Shown here piece by piece: positions 7,971-16,497 of a stretch of DNA of 64,000 nt. Position 1 is the first letter of the stretch; every line of letters begins with the position of its first letter. The notes beneath the pieces are model-generated. The model was given only the letters and a program-made list of their open reading frames with translations. It had not been told where the DNA came from and did not search any database. A program made the translations under genes and the position numbers. Source of the DNA: a virus; the IMG/VR virus record IMGVR_UViG_3300025087_000054, positions 1 to 64,000 of that record. One strand, written 5' to 3'.

Positions 7971-10358
7971 GTGGCTAAAGCGTTACCTGCAATGTCGGAG
8001 AGTGCTGTTTTAAAAAGTTTGTATAAATCAGATATGGTAAAACGGTTTAGAACTGATATTAAAGATGCATTAGATTGGCAATGGAATGGACTAGCCCAAT
8101 CCAATTTGGTAGATAGTCTGTATGATAGATTTTTGCCTGTATTTGATCGTGTAAGACAGTCTAAAATAAATAATACTATAAATAAATCAAGTCCAACGAG
8201 ACGGGCCTTAAATCAAGCAATTTTATCGGGTAAAATAGAAAGTTTGGATAGGTTTCAGCGGTATGTATACGATAAAGTTACTGGTGAAATGCGAAAAGTG
8301 GGTAATTACTCAGGATATGATATGTCGCCAAAAACTTACTTATATACAGTAATGGAAAAAGGCGGGCAGGATGTTTTAAATAAATATTTGGGTATTGATA
8401 AGGTTCAGTTCAGTTTAACAAACTATGAGATGAAGGTATTAATTGATCAAAGGATTAGAACGCTTGTGAAAGGGGTAGATGATTATACGGCACGAAGATT
8501 TAGTGCACAATTAATAAAAGGTATGGAAAATGGCGAGTCTAAAAAGGAATTGGTAACTAGGCTAATGAATGTCGGTTCGGATATATCGGAGATAAGAGCG
8601 GAACGTATTGTACGTACTGAAACGACCGCGGCTGTTGAGTATATGAGGCACGAAACGGCAAGATTAAATGGGGTACAGTTTAAAACTTGGATAACGTCCA
8701 TGTATGATGTATGTATTGTATGCCGTCCTTTACATGGTCAAACAGTAGCAATTAATCAGATGTTTGATGGCGGGTTTGATATGCCACCGATTCATATTAA
8801 TTGTTTTGATAAGGATACGGAAGTATTAACAAACGAGGGTTGGAAATATTTTAATGATATACGTGGAACAGAGAAATGTTTAAGTGTAGATTTAACTACA
8901 TTGAATAGTGAATGGGTAGATATTAAACATAATATTAAGTATAAATTTACTGGCAATTTGTCTTGGTACAAAAATATTAGTACAGATATTATGGTAACAT
9001 CCGATCATAAACATGTAGTTAAGTTTAGAAAAAAGGCAAAAGGTAGACAGGATGCGGGAGTTTTTAAATTAGTATCTGATAATGAGTTACCAAAGCATGA
9101 TTTTAGTTTGTTAGGCACTATACCTAACTATATAGGAAAAAGTGCAGGTACAATTAAAATAGGGGATATTTTGTTTGATACAGCTACATTTTGTGAATTT
9201 TTAGGTTATTATTTATCAGAAGGTAGTATTACTTTACATAAAGGGCATGGTTGGCAAATTAATATTGCTCAGATTAAGCATAAAGAAATTATGGATAATT
9301 GTGCTAAAAAATTGTTCAAAACAGTATGGATTGGAAAAAAGTGTAGCAATATTCCGATTAAGGATGAGAAGATAGTGTTATGGTTTAAACAATTAGGATA
9401 TAGTTATGAAAAATTTATACCCGACTGTATAAAAGAATTAGCTAAAAAGTATCTTAATATACTTTTAGATGCTTATATTTTAGGTGATGGTCATATACAA
9501 AAAGGTACTTATTGGAAAGGGCATCAGTTTGGTAATAGACGAGCATATTTTACATCAAGTAAACGATTGGCGGATGATATAGGTGAATTGTTATTAAAGA
9601 TAGGAAAACGCCCATCATATAGGTTGCCAGAAAGACCGAAAAGTATAAAATTTAAAAATGGTACTTATTTACAAAAACATACTTGTTGGCGTATATACGA
9701 GAATAATAGTACAATGCCTAATAGGGATGGACTACGTAAAGAAATAGTCCCGTATAATGATTATGTTTATGACGTAGAGTTAGTAAAGTACCATACGTTA
9801 TTTGTTAGACGTAATGGTAAGGTATTATTGAGTGGTAATTGTGTATGTCATTTGGAATACGATTTTGCTAATAGTTTATGTGATCAATACTTATCAGGAG
9901 ATTTTGCAAAAAAATATGATTTTTATGATACGATAGATGCCGATTTTTCAGTTTGTGCAAATCCAGAGATGGTATGGAAAGGTGGAAACGGCGTTATTGG
10001 TAATGATAAATTAGGGTTAGCTTTTGCTACGGCATTAATTACAGTTGATGGTAAAGATCAGTATGAAAAAGGATGGCAAGAATTATCTTGGAATAAATTA
10101 GACGAGTTGGCGGAATATGCCGATGATTTGATTGAGGAATATGGGCAGGAGTTATACAAAGATATAAACAATTTTAGGGCGAAAGCGGAGACGACTATAT
10201 TATTAGATTCAGAGTCAAAATTAGCTTTGATGGGGTTATCAGATGCTCAGTTGCGTTTTGTATTGGCTCGTAGTAAGCTTACGGACGCGGGATTTGCTCA
10301 GTTATATAAAAAGCTAAAGTTTCGTGGACTTGTTAAACCGCGGAACTTTACTAAATAA
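7971..10358 (+). CDS. MuF-like minor head protein interrupted by an intein
   Basis: After splicing this would be a 449-residue Mu gpF/SPP1 gp7-type minor head protein, which sits by the portal and takes part in head assembly and DNA ejection. N-extein residues 1-277 include the helical region TARRFSAQLIKGMENG and the core IRAERIVRTETTAAVEYMRH, DVCIVCRPLHGQTV and MPPIHIN. The C-extein resumes at residue 624 with CVCHLEY, so splicing restores the family's HxxCxC motif. The start is GTG at 7971 in the same A/T leader as neighbouring genes; ATG 7992 is an alternative. The 172-residue C-extein is helical. The gene follows the portal by 11 bp. Confidence 0.85.
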   Translation: MAKALPAMSESAVLKSLYKSDMVKRFRTDIKDALDWQWNGLAQSNLVDSLYDRFLPVFDRVRQSKINNTINKSSPTRRALNQAILSGKIESLDRFQRYVYDKVTGEMRKVGNYSGYDMSPKTYLYTVMEKGGQDVLNKYLGIDKVQFSLTNYEMKVLIDQRIRTLVKGVDDYTARRFSAQLIKGMENGESKKELVTRLMNVGSDISEIRAERIVRTETTAAVEYMRHETARLNGVQFKTWITSMYDVCIVCRPLHGQTVAINQMFDGGFDMPPIHINCFDKDTEVLTNEGWKYFNDIRGTEKCLSVDLTTLNSEWVDIKHNIKYKFTGNLSWYKNISTDIMVTSDHKHVVKFRKKAKGRQDAGVFKLVSDNELPKHDFSLLGTIPNYIGKSAGTIKIGDILFDTATFCEFLGYYLSEGSITLHKGHGWQINIAQIKHKEIMDNCAKKLFKTVWIGKKCSNIPIKDEKIVLWFKQLGYSYEKFIPDCIKELAKKYLNILLDAYILGDGHIQKGTYWKGHQFGNRRAYFTSSKRLADDIGELLLKIGKRPSYRLPERPKSIKFKNGTYLQKHTCWRIYENNSTMPNRDGLRKEIVPYNDYVYDVELVKYHTLFVRRNGKVLLSGNCVCHLEYDFANSLCDQYLSGDFAKKYDFYDTIDADFSVCANPEMVWKGGNGVIGNDKLGLAFATALITVDGKDQYEKGWQELSWNKLDELAEYADDLIEEYGQELYKDINNFRAKAETTILLDSESKLALMGLSDAQLRFVLARSKLTDAGFAQLYKKLKFRGLVKPRNFTK
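8802..9839 (+). mobile_element. Intein with LAGLIDADG homing endonuclease in the MuF-like gene
   Basis: A 346-residue in-frame insertion (residues 278-623). The first residue is Cys in CFDKDTEVLTNEGW (splicing block A), block B is VTSDHKHVV, and the C-terminus is VYDVELVKYHTLFVRRNG...LLSGN followed by Cys. Two LAGLIDADG-like helices are visible (EFLGYYLSEGSI and LLDAYILGDGHI), indicating a homing endonuclease that spreads the element. The penultimate residue is Gly rather than the usual His. The insertion splits the conserved HxxCxC motif, a typical choice for inteins. Confidence 0.88.
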
Positions 10359-10385
10359 ATTATTTTATTATTTAATTATTAAATT

Positions 10386-10781
10386 ATGCCAATAGATGTA
10401 TCACAATGGAAATATAAGGAATTTAGATGCCCTATTACGAATAAGTTACTATGTAAATATAAGGGCGTAGACGGGCAGATAGAGAAAAAGCACCCAACAA
10501 AACAGCATACATATTATTTTGGTCCGCTACGTGAGCATAAAGATAATGGACCAAAAGGGGTAAATTTTGCGAGCAGAGCGGTAACGTTGCGATGTCAAAA
10601 TAAAAATTGTGTACAAGTATTGGCAAAAGTTATCGGGTATGATTTAATATTAAAGGTAGATTGTCATAGATGTGGATTTGAGAATAGATTTGATTTAAAG
10701 GATGTACATAAAGAGCGTGTTAGAGTGTTATCGGAAACTAGTAAAAAAATCTATATACAAAGATTAAAGGAATTGTTTTGA
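10386..10781 (+). CDS. Com-like zinc-finger protein
   Basis: A 131-residue protein. Its start region, FRCPITNKLLCKYKG, is like the CPxCxKxL start of Mu Com-family zinc fingers, and further cysteine pairs follow (RCQNKNC, DCHRCGF). Com in Mu activates translation of the mom DNA-modification gene; many tailed phages carry Com-like proteins near MuF genes. No mom gene is visible here. The other possibility is a small zinc-binding head assembly protein. Confidence 0.55.
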   Translation: MPIDVSQWKYKEFRCPITNKLLCKYKGVDGQIEKKHPTKQHTYYFGPLREHKDNGPKGVNFASRAVTLRCQNKNCVQVLAKVIGYDLILKVDCHRCGFENRFDLKDVHKERVRVLSETSKKIYIQRLKELF

Positions 10782-10806
10782 CAATAGATAAAGTATACAG
10801 TAAATT
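10778..10806 (+). promoter_or_regulatory. Possible promoter TTGACA-17-TAAATT
   Basis: TTGACA (10778-10783) overlaps the stop of the gene before, and TAAATT (10801-10806) follows after 17 bp. The -35 box is a perfect consensus and the -10 box a weak one. It would drive the protease-scaffold and capsid genes through the structured leader at 10832-10900. Confidence 0.5.
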
Positions 10807-10831
10807 TATAGGTGTATAAAAAATTTGTTTG

Positions 10832-10900
10832 TTACGGGCAACTAACCCTGTAGCCTCCAAGAGAGGCCGACTAATATAGATATATAGTTGGTCTTTTATT
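10832..10900 (+). ncRNA. Structured leader with competing hairpins and a T tract
   Basis: Three adjacent hairpins lie between the promoter-like site and the capsid genes. The first pairs 10832-10838 with 10846-10853 (GGG/CCC plus AC/GT, one bulge). The second is GCCTC/GAGGC (10853-10857 with 10863-10867). The third is GGCCGACTA/TAGTTGGTC (10865-10873 with 10885-10893), followed by TTTTATTT. The second and third share bases 10865-10867, so they are mutually exclusive, as in attenuators. The third alone would act as an intrinsic terminator. A ligand or protein signal is not identified. Confidence 0.55.
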
Positions 10901-10925
10901 TAATACTAAATAAAAATTTTATCTC

Positions 10926-13208
10926 ATGTTTAAACTTTTAATCCCAATAATTAAATCAGTTAAAAGTGCTGATCGTAATGTACTTATCGTTGAAGGTATT
11001 GCGTCAGATCCAACTATTGATAGGGACGAAGAAAGATTTAGTGAAGAGGCTGTTAAAAAAATGGCGGAGTCTGTTAATACAAAACAGATCCCAATACGTG
11101 TAGAACACGAAAATAAATTTTTTACGAATGTAGGTGTTTGGAAAACTGCGGAGATGGTGGGGGATAAGTTAAGAGTTACTGGTGAGATTGATTTAGACAT
11201 GTCTTTAGGTAAAGACATACAAGTAGTTTTAAATAAAGGATTGGGTATAGCGTTATCAGTTGGTGGGAGGGTTTTAGATGCAAGTATTGAATATGCACAA
11301 GATTTGGGCAAATCAATACGTGTATATAAGGACATGATATTAGATGAAATATCAGTAGTTTTAAATGCATCAAATAAATCGGCAACTTTGGCGATTGCTA
11401 AGTCGTACGATCCAGATAAACGGCAAGAAACCGCTGAGGCACAAGTATTAGCAGAAACAACAAAACAACTAATAGAAAAAACAGAAAATGAGGTGGATAT
11501 ACGTAAAAGTATATTGCCTTTTTTAATTGTACGTAATAAGAATATAAAGGCGGAGAAAGCAACAATGGAGGAGTTAATGTCAGTAATGTCGGGTGTATTT
11601 GAACGTGGGGTAACAAAATTTTGGGATGATGAGGTATGTAGTGAATATTGTTGTGAAGAAAAGCACGAATTAACACAAGAGGATATAGATTTAATTTGTT
11701 TGATAGTTAGAATAATGCAGGATATTGATGTATCTGAGGTGGTTAAACCAATTGCGTTAGAGGATTGGGATTTTGTGGGTAAATTGCCAGAAGAGAGTTT
11801 TGTAACAAGTTTAGACGGAAAATGGTTTCCGCATCATAATGCTGATTTTACTATTAATATGGAATGGCTAACTTATTGGTTAGCACATTTAGTTTCAGGA
11901 GCGGAAACTTGGCTTAGTCCTGAACAGTATGCGTTAGCATTAGATCATTTATATCATCATTTTAAATACATTACTATGGACAAAAAAATTAAAGCAGATG
12001 TCTCAAAGTCTGAGGCTACAAAGGCTGAAATGACTGGTGCAGAGACTGGCGAGTTATTTACTAAAGAGGTGGTTAGCTTAATGCAATCATCTTACGAATT
12101 TTATGTAAATAAAAGTGGGGAAAGGCCACAAGTGGACGGTAATGACTTGTCCAATACAGAGGTTAAAAGATTAGCGGAAGCGTATAGAACATATACAACA
12201 CGTAAAAGAGCACAGGAAACAGAAGGAGCTAAATTATTAAAACAACTTTGTCCAGATAGTCAGCCAGAACAGGTTACTAAGGACGAAATTTTATCTACTA
12301 ACGAAACGATTATGAAAGCAAAAGCAAAACCAGCTATGGATGCTAAAGCTACGGCAAAAAAACCAGTGATGGATGAAAAAATGACAAAAACTGAGGAAGT
12401 AAAAGAAGAGATTGCAGTTACGAAGGAAGGAGAAGAAGCACAAGTTGAAAATAAAGAGCCTGAAAAGGCAAAAGACGGTTCAGAGGAAGACGCTGAAAAA
12501 GCGGAAAAATCTGAGGCAGATGCGTCTATAAAAAAGGAAGCCGATACAGAAGATGCACCAGCAGACGGTACAGAATCTGAAAAACCATCTTTGGAAGAGT
12601 CTACAGAAACAAAAAAATCTGAGGACGAAGATGAAGATGCGGAATCCGAAGACACCGAAGAGGTGGAAGAGGATGGTGTTGAAAAAGCAGTTAAGGAACA
12701 GGTTACTAAAGCAATTGAGGCAATCAAAATTGAATTGGCAAAAACTGTTGCAGAACAAATTGCGGAAGTAGTTAAGCAGGCTACAGAATCAGCTACAAAA
12801 ATCATAGAGGGAAAAATGGCTGATTTAACAAAACAGTTTCAGCCTAAGATTGACAGTTTAAATAAAGATTTTACTGATTTGAGGGCAAGTGTGTCTCAGT
12901 CAGCGGAAACTTTAACTAAGTCAACGAAGGAAGAAACGGACAGATTTGCTAAAGTGGAGGGGAGTTTAGAAAAAATAACAAACACCATTGAAGTATTTGG
13001 TAAATCCGTATTAGGACGTAAAAGTGTAGCATCAGCTGAAATACGCAAAGCATTTGTACAAGATATTGTTGCAAAGGGAGATAGTAAAGATTTAACGGTT
13101 GGGCAACAAATTGATTCTTTAGTAGCAAAATTTGTTGATGAGGACAAAATGTTATGGCGAGATGCGTACTCAAAAGCAAAAAAGCAGGTATATGCTATTG
13201 AAGAATAG
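10926..13208 (+). CDS. Prohead protease-scaffold fusion protein
   Basis: A 760-residue protein combining two head-assembly functions. Residues 1-165 resemble the phage prohead protease/XkdF group (VEGIASDPTIDRDEERFSEEA, IPIRVEHENKFFTNVGVW, ALSVGGRV, LDEISVVLNASNKSA). Residues about 195-350 hold a helical insert with DGKWFPHHNADFTINMEWL, a pattern often found behind such proteases. Residues about 450-690 are highly charged and coiled-coil-like (E-, K-, A-rich), as in scaffolds that fill the procapsid and are then cut. Internal ATGs at 11976 and 12312 could give separate scaffold, as in lambda C/Nu3. It is placed just before the capsid gene, as expected. Confidence 0.7.
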   Translation: MFKLLIPIIKSVKSADRNVLIVEGIASDPTIDRDEERFSEEAVKKMAESVNTKQIPIRVEHENKFFTNVGVWKTAEMVGDKLRVTGEIDLDMSLGKDIQVVLNKGLGIALSVGGRVLDASIEYAQDLGKSIRVYKDMILDEISVVLNASNKSATLAIAKSYDPDKRQETAEAQVLAETTKQLIEKTENEVDIRKSILPFLIVRNKNIKAEKATMEELMSVMSGVFERGVTKFWDDEVCSEYCCEEKHELTQEDIDLICLIVRIMQDIDVSEVVKPIALEDWDFVGKLPEESFVTSLDGKWFPHHNADFTINMEWLTYWLAHLVSGAETWLSPEQYALALDHLYHHFKYITMDKKIKADVSKSEATKAEMTGAETGELFTKEVVSLMQSSYEFYVNKSGERPQVDGNDLSNTEVKRLAEAYRTYTTRKRAQETEGAKLLKQLCPDSQPEQVTKDEILSTNETIMKAKAKPAMDAKATAKKPVMDEKMTKTEEVKEEIAVTKEGEEAQVENKEPEKAKDGSEEDAEKAEKSEADASIKKEADTEDAPADGTESEKPSLEESTETKKSEDEDEDAESEDTEEVEEDGVEKAVKEQVTKAIEAIKIELAKTVAEQIAEVVKQATESATKIIEGKMADLTKQFQPKIDSLNKDFTDLRASVSQSAETLTKSTKEETDRFAKVEGSLEKITNTIEVFGKSVLGRKSVASAEIRKAFVQDIVAKGDSKDLTVGQQIDSLVAKFVDEDKMLWRDAYSKAKKQVYAIEE

Positions 13209-13244
13209 CAAGTTATTTATTAACAATTTAAAAATTTAATTTTT

Positions 13245-14210
13245 ATGGACATACAAAAAACATTAGAAAAAGTTGAAAAAACTTTGTCTACTCCTACATA
13301 TATTGAAGGGGCGATACTAACAAGAGAAAATCTTGCCGCAGGTATTACTCGTTTAACAGATAAGGAAACACCTATCAGGGATATGTTAACTCGTAAAAAA
13401 GGTAGCGGTTTAGCAGCATCTTGGAATGTACTTACAGCAATTGGTACAGGCAACTCACCATTTGCGGAAGGAGGTACACCAACAGAAGATGACGCAACTT
13501 ACGCAAGATCAAGTGCGGTCTACAAAGAACTTGGTAAAACAAAAAGTGTTACCGATAAAATGTTGGCGGCTGGTAAAGACTTTATTGATCAAGAAGCAGA
13601 GCAAACAGAGGTAGCTATGCGTGAAGTAATCCAGGACGAAGAACAGCTTATCATAACAGGAGATACAGGGTCATCAGCTTTGGAATTTGATGGTATGCGT
13701 ACACTTATTACAACTAATGTAATAGATGACGCAAATGATTCTGCTGGGTTCCGATCGGACTTGTTAGATCAAGCAATTGAAACGTTATTAGACACTTATT
13801 CAGTCAGACCTACAGTTATTTGGGTGGGTTATGCAATGAAAAGAGCAATCAATCAATCATTGGCTGGTGATGTAAGAGTGAATCTGGATCAAGGTAATTT
13901 AGTATCTACAGGTGTTGAGGTAGGTAGCTATCAATCAATGGTAGGTAAAATCCCTTTTGTTGCATCTTATGCAATTGCAAAAGACAGTGATACTTATTCA
14001 GCTACACAAAATGCAGTATCAGATATTTATGTTATTACTCAAAAGACAAAAGGACAGGATGTCATTTATATGGAGGATTTATATGGAATGGGAAAAAGCA
14101 AACTAGACCGAACAGGAGCGGCAATCAAGTTTATGATAACTGAATGTACAGTTCTTGTTTGTAGAGCTGAACAGTTCAACGTAAGAATAGCTAATGTACA
14201 AGTTGAATAA
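13245..14210 (+). CDS. Major capsid protein, HK97 fold (SU10/DUF5309-like)
   Basis: This 321-residue protein forms the icosahedral shell. Its N-terminus (TYIEGAILTRENLAAGITRL) and the patterns TPIRDMLTRKKGSG, AEGGTPTEDDATYARS and EQLIITGDTG are those of the SU10-like capsid family. Later segments include DLLDQAIETLLDTY and the P-domain VRPTVIWVGYAMKRAI, and it ends with TGAAIKFMITECTVLVCRAE. It lacks an N-terminal delta domain, fitting a separate scaffold encoded just upstream. Confidence 0.85.
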   Translation: MDIQKTLEKVEKTLSTPTYIEGAILTRENLAAGITRLTDKETPIRDMLTRKKGSGLAASWNVLTAIGTGNSPFAEGGTPTEDDATYARSSAVYKELGKTKSVTDKMLAAGKDFIDQEAEQTEVAMREVIQDEEQLIITGDTGSSALEFDGMRTLITTNVIDDANDSAGFRSDLLDQAIETLLDTYSVRPTVIWVGYAMKRAINQSLAGDVRVNLDQGNLVSTGVEVGSYQSMVGKIPFVASYAIAKDSDTYSATQNAVSDIYVITQKTKGQDVIYMEDLYGMGKSKLDRTGAAIKFMITECTVLVCRAEQFNVRIANVQVE

Positions 14211-14238
14211 TTTGCACATTAAATAATTGTTCAGTTCA

Positions 14239-14354
14239 AGCCAATGCCCTTAATTACGTAATACTCAAAGGCAACCCCGATGAGTGAGCGAATATAGAGC
14301 ATTGGCTAAAAAATTAGGTACTATAGGATTTATTCCTATGTGGGTAATGCCCAC
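14239..14354 (+). ncRNA. Candidate structured RNA leader of the decoration gene
   Basis: The 172-bp gap between capsid gene and decoration gene is rich in inverted repeats. AGCCAATGC (14239-14247) pairs with GCATTGGCT (14299-14307) and encloses ACTCA (14263-14267) paired with TGAGT (14281-14285). Directly after it come ATAGGA/TCCTAT (14323-14328 with 14334-14339) and GTGGG/CCCAC (14340-14344 with 14350-14354). All four stems are perfect. The next gene starts at 14383. I do not match it to a known riboswitch or ribozyme class. Confidence 0.55.
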
Positions 14355-14382
14355 GTATTTAATACTTAAAATCTTAATTAAT

Positions 14383-15294
14383 ATGGGAAAAGAAAAATTA
14401 TTGTCCAAGACACTTGGGCAAATCAAAAAAGGATACGGATATGATACCCCTTTGGGTAAATGTCCAATGTATCAGGAAATGAAGAATGTAGCAACAGCTA
14501 GTTCCACTAGTGTGTTGGCGGCTACTACATTAGCAAATGGTGTGGAATCTGTAGTAACAGAGAATATTACTGATCCGTTACATTATAGGAATTTACGTGT
14601 AGTAGGTGGCAGTGCTAAAGTAGCTCAAGTTAATACATTAACGGTAGGTGGTACTTTTGAAGTAGGGGATATATTTTCAGTTACTATTAATGGGCATCAG
14701 GTAGTACACACGGTAGTAACAGAAGATACAGATAACGCTGGTATTGCTACAGCATTAAAAACATTAATAGATGCGTTGGCTGATTCAGCATATACTTGCT
14801 CAAGATCAAGTAATGTATTGACATTAACTGCGGCAGTGGCAGGGGTAGCGTTTACAGTTACCGCAAATAATGCAACTAATGGTGGATCAACTAATGATCA
14901 AACTTTTGTTAAGGTTGAAACTGTTGCCAATGTAGTGGGTACAAATGGTGTTGTAACAATCAAAGGTAGAGACTGGGCAGGAAGACGTATTGCTGAACAA
15001 TTAACTTTGAATGGGGCAACTGTAGTAGTAGGTAATATACCATTTATGAGTGTTTATGAAATTACTTTACCAGCTAGATCAGTATCGGGCGATACCGTGT
15101 CAGTCGGTTGCGGTGATAAATTAGGTTTATATAGACCAATACGAGTTACAGCAGATGTATTAAGTGTAAGATTAGGTGATTATTCAGAGGAAACAATAGC
15201 GGCAGTGGGAGCGTCTTATGGTACAGTAACACCAACAAATGTGCCAAATAATACTAGGGATTATAATGTAAGTTATTTGACTTATTTAGTTTAA
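14383..15294 (+). CDS. Head decoration/virion protein, 303 residues
   Basis: The start at ATG 14383 is preferred over GTG 14284, because the upstream stretch is RNA-like and gives an unconvincing peptide. The protein begins MGKEKLLSKTLGQIKKGYGY and then turns into a beta-rich, T/V/A/G-rich sequence with Ig-like traits (LTVGGTFEVGDIFSVTINGH, VVTEDTDNAGIATALKTLID). That central part resembles the bacterial-type domains that many phage surface proteins carry. Next to the capsid gene and before a strong terminator, it is best read as an abundant capsid-decorating protein. Confidence 0.6.
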   Translation: MGKEKLLSKTLGQIKKGYGYDTPLGKCPMYQEMKNVATASSTSVLAATTLANGVESVVTENITDPLHYRNLRVVGGSAKVAQVNTLTVGGTFEVGDIFSVTINGHQVVHTVVTEDTDNAGIATALKTLIDALADSAYTCSRSSNVLTLTAAVAGVAFTVTANNATNGGSTNDQTFVKVETVANVVGTNGVVTIKGRDWAGRRIAEQLTLNGATVVVGNIPFMSVYEITLPARSVSGDTVSVGCGDKLGLYRPIRVTADVLSVRLGDYSEETIAAVGASYGTVTPTNVPNNTRDYNVSYLTYLV

Positions 15295-15311
15295 AAACTT
15301 TACTAATGAAG

Positions 15312-15343
15312 AAAGGCTGGTTATAATACAACCAGCCTTTTTT
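15312..15343 (+). terminator. Intrinsic terminator after the decoration gene
   Basis: A perfect 11-bp stem, AAAGGCTGGTT (15312-15322) with AACCAGCCTTT (15330-15340), has a 7-base loop and is followed by TTTATT. It closes the highly expressed capsid/decoration unit, 18 bp after the stop. Confidence 0.9.
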
Positions 15344-15363
15344 ATTATATAAAAATTTTTATT

Positions 15364-15714
15364 ATGAAATTTATTCGTGTGAAAAGTGCATATAAAAACA
15401 TGAGATTAAATACGCCATTTGGGGTAGTGCAGTTTAAAGATGGGTTTGGGATTGTGGCAGAGGAATTTGTAAGTAGATTGAGTTCAGCGTATAAAATCAT
15501 AGGAGATGCCACTGAAAAAGAGGTACAGGAGGTTTATGATATTAAAGAGAAAAAAGAGGACACGGTTGTGGAGAAAGAACCCGTATTAAATAACGATCCG
15601 CAGATAACTTTTGATAACATAAGCGAAGATACAATTACTGTAGTAAATGACAGTAATAATGGATTAGTAGCTGATCCAATTATTAATGAAGAGGTACAAG
15701 TTGAAAATAAATAG
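15364..15714 (+). CDS. Hypothetical head-module protein, 116 residues
   Basis: The N-terminal half (MKFIRVKSAYKNMRLNTPFG, then VQFKDGFGIVAEEFVSRL) looks like a small folded domain, and the C-terminal half is acidic and disordered (KKEDTVVEKEPVLN...). This layout is common in small proteins between the capsid and connector genes. The function is unknown. Confidence 0.5.
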   Translation: MKFIRVKSAYKNMRLNTPFGVVQFKDGFGIVAEEFVSRLSSAYKIIGDATEKEVQEVYDIKEKKEDTVVEKEPVLNNDPQITFDNISEDTITVVNDSNNGLVADPIINEEVQVENK

Positions 15715-15770
15715 TAGATAAGATATTAATAATTAAGTATACTATTTTTGGATATATTAATTTTTAGTCT

Positions 15771-16430
15771 ATGGCTTATGTAACTACAGATGAGATCAGA
15801 GAATCTAAGGTTGGCTTTGATTTTACAAATTATGAGGATAGTTTGTTAGAACTGTTGGAAACAGTAGCGGTCGATTTAATTGAAAAGCATACAAATAGGA
15901 TTTTTGGGGCGGGTGCTTATACAGATAATGGGTCGTCAATTATAGATTATGAGGGTAGATTATTAATCAAATTTAAAAATTACCCTGTAGACGCAATAAC
16001 AGATGTCCAGGTATGGGTAACAGGAATGTCAGATAAAATAGCTTTGAATACGGATAATATAGCTTTATTTACAAATTATGCTTATGTCCCAACAGCTATA
16101 GGTGATGTTGCTGAAGATGCTTATCCCTCAAGGATAGTATCTTTGCGATCAAAATTATTTTATCAGGTTACGTATTCAGTAGTCGAAGATGTTCCAGAGA
16201 CAGTGAAAAGGGCTGTTTGCATGGTGGTAGCAAATTTATTAAAAGCCGATTATTACGCACAAGAGGCGGGCATGTCGGGATCAGAGGATGGCGTGTCCAG
16301 TTTCAAAAGTGGGGAATACGAGGTAAAATTTAATAAACCATCAACGGAAAATGTATCTGATTCGTTATTAACAAATACAGTGAAGGTGTTGCTTAGGGCA
16401 TATACAAATGTTGGGATAAGTATTGCATAA
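15771..16430 (+). CDS. Head-tail connector (gp6/gp15-like adaptor)
   Basis: A 219-residue protein with the layout of head-tail adaptors: helical start YVTTDEIRESKVG...DSLLELLETVAVDLIEKHTNR, a beta hairpin (GRLLIKFKNYPVDAITDVQVW), and a helix bundle (VPETVKRAVCMVVANLLKADYY). These proteins form a ring under the portal. Gene order (capsid, this gene, neck proteins, sheath) agrees. Confidence 0.65.
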   Translation: MAYVTTDEIRESKVGFDFTNYEDSLLELLETVAVDLIEKHTNRIFGAGAYTDNGSSIIDYEGRLLIKFKNYPVDAITDVQVWVTGMSDKIALNTDNIALFTNYAYVPTAIGDVAEDAYPSRIVSLRSKLFYQVTYSVVEDVPETVKRAVCMVVANLLKADYYAQEAGMSGSEDGVSSFKSGEYEVKFNKPSTENVSDSLLTNTVKVLLRAYTNVGISIA

Positions 16431-16436
16431 AAAGAT

Positions 16437-16464
16437 TTAACAAATATTTAATATAGTGTATAAT
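16437..16464 (+). promoter_or_regulatory. Internal promoter TTAACA-16-TATAAT
   Basis: TTAACA (16437-16442) and a perfect TATAAT (16459-16464) are 16 bp apart, in the gap after the connector gene. It would drive the two membrane-protein genes from 16498, giving them expression independent of the head operon. Confidence 0.6.
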
Positions 16465-16483
16465 ATTAAGGCATTACCTTAAT
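16465..16483. promoter_or_regulatory. Operator-like dyad at the putative transcription start
   Basis: ATTAAGG (16465-16471) and CCTTAAT (16477-16483) form a perfect inverted repeat over CATTA, starting right at the end of the TATAAT box. It covers the expected transcription start, so a bound regulator would block the promoter. There is no T tract, so it is not a terminator. Confidence 0.5.
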
Positions 16484-16497
16484 AATGAAACTATTAT

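Noticed and set aside
12260-12805. Long reverse-strand open frame in the protease-scaffold gene
   Set aside because: Ser/Phe-rich shadow of the E/K/A-rich scaffold; no leader or motif. All other reverse frames were rejected on the same grounds.
14275-14296. Hammerhead-like core (CGATGAG and CGAA) in the 14.2 kb leader
   Set aside because: The invariant CUGAUGA reads CCGATGA here and stem II would have one base pair only; the stems that do form do not give the three-way junction.
14284-14382. Start of the decoration gene at GTG 14284
   Set aside because: The extra 33 residues are unlike the rest of the protein and overlap several perfect hairpins; ATG 14383 has the standard A/T leader.
15296-15312. 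AAAACTTTACTAATG as another copy of the promoter family
   Set aside because: The TTTACT lies directly before a strong terminator and no TATAAT-like box follows at 16-17 bp.
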